Positions 17,545-24,700 of a DNA stretch of 40,810 nucleotides are shown one piece after another (the first letter of the stretch is position 1; every line of letters begins with the position of its first letter). Position numbers and translations under genes: made by a program. The DNA is taken from contig JARKQH010000069.1 in the NCBI GenBank assembly GCA_029974925.1, forward strand, positions 1 to 40,810, read 5' to 3'. This DNA is from Verrucomicrobiota bacterium. Lineage in GTDB: Bacteria > Verrucomicrobiota > Verrucomicrobiia > Limisphaerales > UBA8199. The notes under the pieces were generated by a model. It ran no database searches. It was given only the letters and a program-made list of their open reading frames with translations, and had not been told where the DNA came from.

Positions 17545-20367
17545 ATGAAGGTGTTGCAAAAGGTTTGTCTGCTCTGCCTGGCCGCCGCCGGCTGTGTGTT
17601 CGGCGCGGGGTCGCCGGTGGACCGTTTCAATGTGGTATGGGACTCGCCCAGCGCGGACCATCACGGCTCGATGCCGGTGGGCAACGGCGATGTCGCGGTG
17701 AATGCGTGGATGACTCGGGAGGGGGACCTGCATTTATACATCGCCAAGACGGATGCCTGGGATGACAACGCGCGGCTGGTGAAGGTGGGCAAGGTGCGAG
17801 TTCACTTCGAGCCGAACCCCATCGCAGCCGGACAGCCGTTTCGCCAAGAGTTGAGGCTCAGGGAGGGCAGCATCGAAATCACCCCAGGCAGGGCCGGGGA
17901 GTGCCGCATCCGGCTGTGGGTGGATGCCAACCACCCGGTCATCCACATCACCGCCGACACCGCCATTCCGGTCGAAGGCACGGCATTCATCGAGCTCTGG
18001 CGGACCAACCGGTACGAAGTGACGGAGTTGCAGGTCAGCGACGTGATGATGAACCGCAAGGCGGCGGACAAGCAACAAGACCGAACGATTGTCGAGCCCG
18101 ACACCATTCTGGCCGGCCAAACGAATCGGATCGGCTGGTTTCATCACAACGGCAAATCCGTCGGCCCAGGTCTCCTGGCGCAGGTGCAGGGTCTGGCCGG
18201 TTTTCCACAACCTGACCCGCTGTTGCATCGCACCTTTGGGGCGGTGGTAACGGCGGCGGATGGCCAGCGGCTGGACGACCGCCGGCTCCGCTCGCCGCGC
18301 GGCACCTCCCATCGCTTCAGCGTCTTTGTCCTCACCCGGCATCCCTCGTCGCCCGAGAAATGGCTGGGGGCGATGGATGACACCATTCGCCGGGTGGAGT
18401 CGCAGTCCTTCAAGGAGCGGGAGGCGGCGCACCGGGCCTGGTGGAGCGAGTTTTGGAACCGGAGTTGGATTCGCGCCACCGTGGGCACGAACGCCAGGTC
18501 TGTCCCGGGGTCCACCGTCCCCGTCAATCGGCATCCGGTTCGGGTTGGCATGGATCAAGGGGGTGACAACCGGTTTGCGGGAGAATGGGGACGATTGACG
18601 ATTTTGGGGAAACCGCTCGCGGCGGCCGAGATTGCCGCCGCGGCGGACCGCAACCAGCGGGCTGCCCCCCTCGGCTCACTCTTGAACCGCGGCGCGCCAG
18701 CCGGCGGCCGGCTTGGTCCCATTCTGTTTGCCGGCACGAATGTCCCGCCGCAAGCCATCCCCGATTCGGCAACGTGGGATTTTGCATCCGGATTTGCGAT
18801 TGAAGCCTGGGTCAAGCCAGGAAAATTCGGCGGGGGCGGCGCCCGTCTAGTGGACAAGATTACGCCCGGTGGAAGCGACGGTTTTCTGTTGGACACCTTT
18901 CCCGGAAACAGCCTTCGGTTTATTTGCGGCCAGACCATTCTCCAGCAGAAGGACGCTTTGCCCGCGGACCAGTGGACGCATGTGGCCGCGGTGGCGGAGG
19001 CGGTGGGGGAGGTTCGGCTTTATGTTAACGGCCAGTGTGTCGCGGCCGAAACCGGTGCGGGGATGCGCGATGAAGCCGCTTGGGTCAGCCAGATGTACCA
19101 CCTCCAGCGGTTCATCACGGCTTGCGCGGGGCGCGGCGCGCACCCCATCAAGTTCAACGGCTCGCTGTTCACCGTCCCCCCCGGTCCGACCGAGCGAGAC
19201 CCGGACTACCGGCGGTGGGGGCCCGGCTATTGGTGGCAGAACACGCGCCTGCCCTACATCAGCCTCTGCACTTCGGGAGACTTCGATCTGCAGCGGCCCC
19301 TCTTCCGCATGTATGCGGAGGAATTGCTGCCATTGTGCAAATACCGGACGAAGCTTTACCTGGGCCATGAGGGCGCGTTCTACCCGGAGTGCCTCATGTT
19401 TTGGGGGGCGATTTTCAGCGAGACTTACGGCTGGACGCCGTTCGAGCAGCGTCAGGACAAACTTCAGGAGAGTGGCTGGCACAAGTGGGAATGGGTCGGC
19501 GGGCTCGAGCTTGCCTGGATGATGCTGGATTACTACGAGCACACCCTCAACGCCCCTTTTCTACGTGAGACCGCACTGCCCTTTGCGAAAGAAATCCTCA
19601 CCTTCTTTGACCAGCATTACCCAACCAACGCGCAGGGCGTGATGGTGATGCATCCCGCTCAAGCCCTGGAAACCTGGTGGCGCTGCACCAATGCCATGCC
19701 CGAGCTGGCCGGCTGCATTGCCGTTGCCGAGCGGCTGCTGGCCCTGCCGCCGGAGCTGGCTTCGCCGGCGGAGCGCGATTTTTGGCGACGCCTCCGCGCG
19801 AAGCTCCCGGCCATTCCGCTGCGCGAGGTCAACGGCCGCAACGCGCTCGCGCCGGCCGGGTTTTATGCCGAAAAACGGAACATTGAGAACCCCGAGCTTT
19901 ACCCCGTATTTCCCTTCCGTCTGTTTGCCTTCAATCGTCCCCAGGTTGACTGGGCGTTGGCCGCCTTGGAGCATCGGTGGGACCGTGGCCATTCCGGGTG
20001 GCGCCAAGACGACATCTTTATGGCTTACCTCGGCCTGACGGAGGATGCGCGGCAGGCGGTGGTCAGCCGCGCCCGCCACCATGATCCCGGCGAGCGCTTT
20101 CCCGCCTTCTGGGAGCCGAACTACGACTGGACGCCCGACCAGGACCATGGCGGCGTGCTCATGAAAGCCTTCCAGTCCATGCTGCTGCAAAGCGACGGCG
20201 GGAAGGTTTTTCTGCTGCCGGCCTGGCCGAAGGATTGGAACGTCGAATTCAAGCTTCATGCTCCGCAGCGGACGATTGTGGAGGGTGAGTATCGCGACGG
20301 CAGGCTCGTGTCATTGAAGGTCAGCCCGGCGTCGCGCCGGCCCGCCGTGGTTTGCATGCAGGAATAA
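17545..20367 (+). CDS. DUF5703-type (alpha/alpha)6 glycoside hydrolase with inserted LamG-like domain
   Basis: This is a 940-residue exported protein (signal MKVLQKVCLLCLAAAGC, with a possible lipobox AAGC). The N-terminal beta domain (DSPSADHHGSMPVGNGDVAVNAW, about 32-54) matches DUF5703, which is related to the GH95 clan. It ends near WWSEFWNRSW (about 298-308). The catalytic helical domain resumes at YHLQRFITACAGRG and continues with PIKFNGSLFTV, LGHEGAFYPE and GHSGWRQDDIF. Between them, residues about 312-508 hold a LamG/concanavalin-like module (FAIEAWVKPG, DQWTHVAAVAEAVGEVRLYVNG). The likely role is exo-acting removal of a sugar, possibly fucose given its GH29 neighbour. The precise activity is unassigned in the family. 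ATG 17545 starts the signal peptide. Confidence 0.82.
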   Translation: MKVLQKVCLLCLAAAGCVFGAGSPVDRFNVVWDSPSADHHGSMPVGNGDVAVNAWMTREGDLHLYIAKTDAWDDNARLVKVGKVRVHFEPNPIAAGQPFRQELRLREGSIEITPGRAGECRIRLWVDANHPVIHITADTAIPVEGTAFIELWRTNRYEVTELQVSDVMMNRKAADKQQDRTIVEPDTILAGQTNRIGWFHHNGKSVGPGLLAQVQGLAGFPQPDPLLHRTFGAVVTAADGQRLDDRRLRSPRGTSHRFSVFVLTRHPSSPEKWLGAMDDTIRRVESQSFKEREAAHRAWWSEFWNRSWIRATVGTNARSVPGSTVPVNRHPVRVGMDQGGDNRFAGEWGRLTILGKPLAAAEIAAAADRNQRAAPLGSLLNRGAPAGGRLGPILFAGTNVPPQAIPDSATWDFASGFAIEAWVKPGKFGGGGARLVDKITPGGSDGFLLDTFPGNSLRFICGQTILQQKDALPADQWTHVAAVAEAVGEVRLYVNGQCVAAETGAGMRDEAAWVSQMYHLQRFITACAGRGAHPIKFNGSLFTVPPGPTERDPDYRRWGPGYWWQNTRLPYISLCTSGDFDLQRPLFRMYAEELLPLCKYRTKLYLGHEGAFYPECLMFWGAIFSETYGWTPFEQRQDKLQESGWHKWEWVGGLELAWMMLDYYEHTLNAPFLRETALPFAKEILTFFDQHYPTNAQGVMVMHPAQALETWWRCTNAMPELAGCIAVAERLLALPPELASPAERDFWRRLRAKLPAIPLREVNGRNALAPAGFYAEKRNIENPELYPVFPFRLFAFNRPQVDWALAALEHRWDRGHSGWRQDDIFMAYLGLTEDARQAVVSRARHHDPGERFPAFWEPNYDWTPDQDHGGVLMKAFQSMLLQSDGGKVFLLPAWPKDWNVEFKLHAPQRTIVEGEYRDGRLVSLKVSPASRRPAVVCMQE

Positions 20368-20413
20368 ACCGCGCGGAATTGCGAAGTCGAACCCGTGAAT
20401 TGAAACCCAGGCC

Positions 20414-21943
20414 GTGAGCGAACCCACCGCGAGGCTCAGCCAAAGCGAAGAACAATTCGAGCGCTGGCGGCGGCGCATCGGTCTTTTGGCGGCGCCGGTC
20501 GTCTTCGTGCTGATCTGGTTTTGGCCGGTCCCGGCCTTGGCGGAACCGGCGCACCGGCTGTTGGCGATTTTCGGGTTGGTGGTGACATTGTGGATTACCG
20601 AGGCGATTCCCCTGGCGGTCACGGCCTTGCTGGGCCCGACCTTGTGTGTCGTGTGCGGCGTGGGCGGGGAAAAGGAGATTTTCAAGAGCTTTGGCAACCC
20701 GATTATTTTCCTGTTTTTGGGCAGTTTCTTGCTGGCGGAGGCGATGTTTCATCACGGGCTGAACCGCCGGATCGCCTTCCATATTCTGGGCCGGCCATGG
20801 ATCGGGCGCAGTCCGGCCCGGATTCTGGCGGCTTTTGGCGCCATCACCGGCTTTCTTTCCATGTGGATCTCGAACACCACTGCCGCCGCCATGATGTTTC
20901 CCATTGGAGTGGCCATCTTGAGTGAAATGGCGCGGCAGCAATCGCGGGTGGAGGGGCGCGAGGTCAAGTTCACCGAGTTGCGATTTGGGACCGGGCTGAT
21001 GCTCACGGCTGCGTTTGGGGCCTCCATTGGGGGGCTGGCCACGCCGGTGGGCACGCCCCCCAACCTGATTGGCATCGGGCAGATCGAAAAAGTGCAGGGC
21101 ATTCACATCACCTTTTTCCAGTGGATGGCCATGGGGGTGCCGGTGACACTGGTCATGCTGCTGTTTCTCATCGTTTACATGAACCGCGCCTGCCCGGCCG
21201 GGGCGGATTTACTGGGCCAGAGCGCGGACTGGATTCGGGCCGAGCAGGCGAAACTGGGCCCGCTCAGCCGGGGTGAGCGCAACGTTCTGGCCGCCTTTGG
21301 CGTGACCATCGCGCTCTGGTTGTTTCCGGGAGTGGCCGCCCTGGTCGCCGGCGCGAAGTCGCCGCTCGCCTTATGGCTGAGTCAACATGTTCCGGAAGCC
21401 GCCGCGGCCCTGATCGGCGCGACGTTGCTGTTTGTGCTGCCGGTGGACTGGCGCACCGGCCGTTTCACCGCAAGCTGGCGGGAAGCGGCGCGAATTGATT
21501 GGGGCACCATTCTGCTGTTTGGCGGAGGGCTGGCCTTGGGGGATGCGATGTTCTCCACCGGATTGGCCAGGTGGATGGGCGAAAGCCTCGCCCACGCTTT
21601 TCAGACCCGATCCGACCTTGGCGTGACGATCCTTTTTGCCGTGCTGGCCGTGTTGCTGACCGAGACGACGTCGAACACCGCCGCCGCGAACATGCTCGTG
21701 CCGGTGGCCATCGCGGTGGCTCAGGCCGCGGGTGTGAACCCGGTGCAACCCGCGATCGCGGTTTGTCTGGGGGCCTCGCTCGCTTTCATGCTGCCGGTTT
21801 CCACTCCGCCCAACGCCATCGTGTTCGGTTCCGGCTGCGTCCCCTTGCTGAAGATGGTGAAGCATGGTGCGCTGCTTGACGCCGCCGGGATCGTCGCCGT
21901 GGTTTGCACCGTCCACTGGGTCGTGCCGTGGATCATTCGGTGA
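20414..21943 (+). CDS. SLC13/DASS-family sodium:anion symporter
   Basis: This is a 509-residue membrane protein with an inverted two-repeat DASS fold. The two hallmark SNT motifs are visible: WISNTTAAAMMFPIGVAIL in the first half and TETTSNTAAANMLVPVAIA in the second, each followed by a Pro-rich hairpin (ATPVGTPPNLIGIG and LPVSTPPNAIVFGSG). Family members import di- or tricarboxylates, sulfate or related anions with Na+. It starts with GTG, 46 nt after the DUF5703 gene on the same strand, so it probably belongs to the same transcript as the two glycosidases. Its substrate may be an acidic end product of their pathway, but that is inference. Confidence 0.9.
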   Translation: MSEPTARLSQSEEQFERWRRRIGLLAAPVVFVLIWFWPVPALAEPAHRLLAIFGLVVTLWITEAIPLAVTALLGPTLCVVCGVGGEKEIFKSFGNPIIFLFLGSFLLAEAMFHHGLNRRIAFHILGRPWIGRSPARILAAFGAITGFLSMWISNTTAAAMMFPIGVAILSEMARQQSRVEGREVKFTELRFGTGLMLTAAFGASIGGLATPVGTPPNLIGIGQIEKVQGIHITFFQWMAMGVPVTLVMLLFLIVYMNRACPAGADLLGQSADWIRAEQAKLGPLSRGERNVLAAFGVTIALWLFPGVAALVAGAKSPLALWLSQHVPEAAAALIGATLLFVLPVDWRTGRFTASWREAARIDWGTILLFGGGLALGDAMFSTGLARWMGESLAHAFQTRSDLGVTILFAVLAVLLTETTSNTAAANMLVPVAIAVAQAAGVNPVQPAIAVCLGASLAFMLPVSTPPNAIVFGSGCVPLLKMVKHGALLDAAGIVAVVCTVHWVVPWIIR

Positions 21944-22023
21944 GCCTGGGGCCCGGCGGCTCGCTGGCGGCGGAGGGCGCCGCGGCGCGGGTGAGACTTC
22001 CACCATACTCCCGCCGGACGCCT

Positions 22024-22367
22024 GGCAGGTTGTCCGGGGACCTGTGTCTGTTCGCCAAAGAGTGCTGATGGGTTCGGTCGTGCGCCGGTTGGGGGCGTTA
22101 AGCGGAGGCCAGGCCTTGGGCGCGGCCGGCGGGGTCGAGCACTTTCCATTTTCCCGGCGGGAGATCGGCCAGGCAAAGCCGGCCGATGCGGACGCGCAGG
22201 AGGCGGAGCGTGGGATGGCCGATGGCGGCGGTCATGCGGCGGACCTGGCGGTTTTTGCCTTCAGTCAGTTCAAGCGCAATCCAGCAGGTGGGCACCGATT
22301 TGCGGAAACGAATGGGGGGATGGCGGGGCGGAATCTCCGGTTGCGGCTCCAGCAGCCAGGCGCGGCA
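22024..22367. repeat. 344-bp direct repeat, copy 1 (rluE 3' end plus flank)
   Basis: This segment aligns without gaps to 27676-28019 (constant offset 5652), with only scattered substitutions concentrated near 22066-22083. It covers the last ~90 codons of the rluE reading frame (minus strand) plus 74 bp beyond the stop. Homology fades shortly before 22024 and stops abruptly after 22367. Confidence 0.95.
22098..22367 (-). pseudogene. Truncated 3' copy of rluE pseudouridine synthase
   Basis: The minus-strand frame reads the RluE C-terminus, including [20 protein letters not shown] and [13 protein letters not shown], and ends at TAA 22098-22100. Compared with the full copy at 27750-28319 it lacks the N-terminal half with the catalytic GRLD motif, so it cannot be an active enzyme. 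The remaining frame is intact with few substitutions (for example LADLPPG against LGDLPPG and AQGLASA against AQALASA), so the duplication is recent or the segment still evolves slowly. An internal ATG/GTG would allow at most about 65 residues. Confidence 0.85.
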
Positions 22368-22485
22368 GCAGGCAGAGTGCGGCCATTATGCCGAGGGTGA
22401 AATCTCGTGAGCAGCCCAGTGGCGATTTCCTGGCGGGGCGGGTGATTGGTTGCCGGGATTGAAAAGTTGGTGAAACTGTGTTCAT
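22368..22485 (-). pseudogene. 5' remnant of a secreted-protein gene, cut by repeat copy 1
   Basis: ATG 22485 is preceded by GAAAGGAG with 6-nt spacing, the best Shine-Dalgarno site I found in the window. The 39 codons before the junction begin MNTVSPTFQSRQPITRPARK and end in the hydrophobic stretch [10 protein letters not shown], which looks like a signal peptide with a long N-region. At 22368/22367 the sequence switches to the rluE repeat, in a different frame from rluE, and the fused frame runs to 22270. The original gene product is unknown because only its export signal remains. Confidence 0.5.
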
Positions 22486-22620
22486 CGTTTTCTCCTTTCG
22501 GCTCTATTTTTTCCTCCGCTGAAAAGTTTGCTGAAGTAACTTCCCGCCGTGCTCACGGGTTGGAATTCGGGTGGAGAAAACCCGCTTGAAGATTGAAGCC
22601 GCCGCTGGCATGTTTCAGCC

Positions 22621-22854
22621 ATGAACGCGCTGTTGTCCCGCATCACGATTGATCCGCAGATTTGCCACGGCAAACCGGCCATTCGGCATCTGCGGTATCC
22701 GGTGGAGTCCATGCTGGAATACTTGGCGGCGGGCGATACGTTTGAGGATTTGCTGAAGGAGTTTCCCGATCTGGAGCGTGAGGATTTGCAGGCGTGTCTG
22801 GAATTTGCCGCGCAATCGCTGAAGCTCAAAAGCCAGCACCTTGTGCTTGCATGA
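22621..22854 (+). CDS. DUF433 family antitoxin
   Basis: A 77-residue protein with the DUF433 pattern: SRITIDPQICHGKPAIRHLR at the N-terminus, then YPVESMLEYLAAGDTFEDLL and FPDLEREDLQACLEFAA. DUF433 proteins carry a small helix-turn-helix-like fold and are usually paired with a PIN-like DUF5615 toxin, as here. Its TGA overlaps the ATG of the next gene (ATGA at 22851-22854), indicating translational coupling. No Shine-Dalgarno is visible before the ATG. The pair lies inside the repeat-bounded island. The antitoxin role is by family and context; autoregulation is likely but no operator was identified. Confidence 0.88.
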   Translation: MNALLSRITIDPQICHGKPAIRHLRYPVESMLEYLAAGDTFEDLLKEFPDLEREDLQACLEFAAQSLKLKSQHLVLA

Positions 22855-23204
22855 AATTCGTGGTGGATGCGCATCTGCCGCCGGACCTGTGCGTCCTGCT
22901 CCAGGCGGCCGGACACGACGCCGTTCATACCCGCCAGTTGACCGACCAAAACCGGACGCATGACGAGGTCATCAACGAACTTTCGCTCCGGGAACAACGG
23001 GTGGTTGTGACCAAGGATGCCGACTTCTATTACTCGCACCTGCTTCTTGGGAAACCGTGGAAGCTGCTGCTCGTCCGCACCGGCAACATCCGCACCCGGG
23101 AACTGAAGGCGCTGTTCCAGCAGCACCTGCCGACTATTGTCGCCGCCCTGGACCGGAACTCTTTGGTTGAATTGGATTGGCGGGCAGTCAACGTGATTGC
23201 CTGA
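22851..23204 (+). CDS. DUF5615 PIN-like toxin
   Basis: A 117-residue protein typical of DUF5615 (PIN-like, VapC-related nuclease fold). The N-terminus is KFVVDAHLPPDLCVLLQAAG, with the acidic residue of the first PIN motif (D6 of VVDAHLP). Further landmarks are DAVHTRQL and VVVTKDADFYYSHLLLG with the second acidic pair, and WKLLLVRTGNI near the end. Such proteins are presumed RNases neutralised by the DUF433 partner. ATG 22851 is chosen because the conserved domain starts there and it overlaps the antitoxin stop. All expected acidic positions seem present, so the pair is probably intact. Toxicity itself is inferred. Confidence 0.87.
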   Translation: MKFVVDAHLPPDLCVLLQAAGHDAVHTRQLTDQNRTHDEVINELSLREQRVVVTKDADFYYSHLLLGKPWKLLLVRTGNIRTRELKALFQQHLPTIVAALDRNSLVELDWRAVNVIA

Positions 23205-23472
23205 AAGCGGCAATGGATCTCCGTAGTCCAGACCCTTCGTGTGTTTGCCGAGGTGCGCGGTTTGAATTGCCGGGCCGGTTTTCATTTCTTCTTCCCTCCG
23301 CCGAACCAACTGCTGATGGTTTGGGCAACACTTTTCACCCCACTGGAGTTGGCGTGCCGGCCTTGGCCGCCGTGCTCCGGACGCTGTTGACCACGCTGCT
23401 GAACGCCGTTTTGCCGCTGCCGGAGGAACTGCCGCCGGTCTTGACCGAGGCGGGGGTCGTGGCAACGCCGGC

Positions 23473-24030
23473 TTGATCGAGGCCGACCAGAACGTCCACG
23501 GCCGGGTTTACATGAGCACCGCCGGCCGCGGTGTGGTCGTGATGGACTCGGCGGTGCCGGTCACGGGGGTGGTGGTGACGCCCCCGGTCGTGAGCACGTT
23601 CACTGGCGGCACACTGCAACTGACCGCGAGCGGCCTGCCCGGGGACGCGACCTATTCCACGGTGACGTGGGTTTCGAGCAACAGCGCCATCGCTTCCGTC
23701 AGTGCGTCCGGCCCGGTCACCGGCGTGTCGCCCGGGGGTACCGCGATAAGCGCGATCACGTTGGACGGTGGTTTTGTCTCCAGTTCGGTGGTGACCGTTA
23801 CGAACCTGGCTCCGCCGAGCCTCTCGGTGGCCGTGGGCGAGGGCCTCGCTCTTGCTCTGAACTGGCCCGCGAACTACCGGGGGTGGACTCTGGAGGCCCA
23901 GACCAATCCGCTGGACACGGGCCCGGGTACCCACTGGTTCCCCGTGGCGGGATCGGCGGCCACCAACCAGTGGCTCGTGCCGATCAGCCCGGCCAACGGC
24001 TCGGTCTTCTATCGGTTGGTGTCCCCATGA
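23473..24030 (+). pseudogene. 3' fragment of a secreted GH74-like protein (BIG_2 and FYRL module)
   Basis: The frame opens with ADQNVHGRVYMSTAGRGVVV, which matches the end of the last beta-propeller blade of GH74/sialidase-like proteins (GRVY-GT-GRG). A bacterial Ig-like BIG_2 domain follows (VVVTPPVVSTF, YSTVTWVSSNSAIASVS), then a C-terminal module of the LSWP...FYRL kind (LALNWPANYRGWTLEAQTN, ending VFYRLVSP). The catalytic propeller, signal peptide and a credible start codon are missing; only a TTG at 23473 opens the frame. I read it as the decayed 3' end of a once large gene. It is not expected to be functional. Confidence 0.7.
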
Positions 24031-24084
24031 GCGAGCGGCGCTCATCCAGCCGCTGCGGGCGGCCTGGAGCGGCGCTGACAACGG

Positions 24085-24105
24085 GGCAGGCGCATCGCGC
24101 CTGCC
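24085..24105. repeat. Perfect 9-bp hairpin
   Basis: GGCAGGCGC, loop ATC, GCGCCTGCC. It lies 55 nt after the GH74 fragment stop codon and has no T-tract, so it is more REP-like than a normal terminator. Confidence 0.5.
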
Positions 24106-24243
24106 GCGTTCCGGGGTCAAGGCGGATGGTTATGTTGGCGGGCTCGGGCTCATCGGGAGCCTCCCAGGTGATGCGCGGGACAACCCCGGCGTTCGACGGC
24201 CACGGACGCTTCGCCATGGCCGGCAGGGTGGCCCGGACGGTTT

Positions 24244-24297
24244 CACCCGTGCAGCGCTCAGTAAATGCGGGCGCCAAAAAAGCAATTCCTATCAGTG
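24244..24297. repeat. 54-bp imperfect direct repeat, copy 1
   Basis: This resembles 26315-26368: CACCCG-GCAG-GCTCAGTAAA-CGGGCGCC followed by an A-rich stretch and TATCAGT. The two copies flank the 24701-26293 gene in the same orientation. Confidence 0.65.
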
Positions 24298-24340
24298 CCA
24301 TCAAAGGCGACCGGCTGATGTACGACATAATGGCAATCAT

Positions 24341-24700
24341 GCGACAGTATAAGTTTCCTTGGGAGGCTATCGGGGCCGGCGTGAAATCACCATGGGCACT
24401 GCTTCTTTCTCCGGGCAGGTGTGGAGATAGCGACGATACCGGAGACACTTTTCGAGCAACTTGATCAGCACCCGCTTGCCCAGGTGGGCTGTCCCCGTTT
24501 GAACGGGATTGGAGGGGGTCGTTCGTCAATCATAGGTGTGTGGTTCTTGGTTTGAGGAAGGGCGCACGGCAACGGCCGCGCGAACCTGTTGGCAGGGCCG
24601 CGTGTTTCGGCCAAATGGGACAGGAAAAACTGATGGTTCGGTCGATCGCTCGCCGTTTGGCCTCGTGACCGTGTCGAGATTTGGATAAACAAAGTCGCTT
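24341..24700. other. Intergenic region with no supported gene
   Basis: About 360 bases upstream of the unknown secreted-protein gene. Short open frames in both directions have no recognisable features. No clear promoter, hairpin or repeat was found in this part. Confidence 0.4.

Larger units (their letters stand above)
23984..24340 (-). pseudogene. Possible truncated secreted protein, minus strand
   Basis: From ATG 24340 (or 24328) the minus strand reads a signal-peptide-like start, MSYISRSPLMALIGIAFLAP, followed by AFTERCTGETVRATLPAMAK and ITWEAPDEPEPANITIRLDP. The frame then runs through a hairpin at 24085-24105 and overlaps the opposite-strand GH74 fragment, so its 3' part is probably not original. 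No family is recognised. It could be the 5' remnant of another secreted gene or an accidental open frame; the similarity of its signal region to 26315-26368 favours the former. Confidence 0.3.

Noticed and set aside
23205-23472. Minus-strand tail reading SGVKSVAQTISSWFGGGKKK before a stop
   Set aside because: It looks like a protein C-terminus, but the frame upstream of it is basic low-complexity sequence with no start or family match. A frameshifted remnant is possible but not supported.
24085-24105. Intrinsic terminator for the GH74 fragment
   Set aside because: Perfect stem but no T-tract on either side; recorded only as a hairpin.
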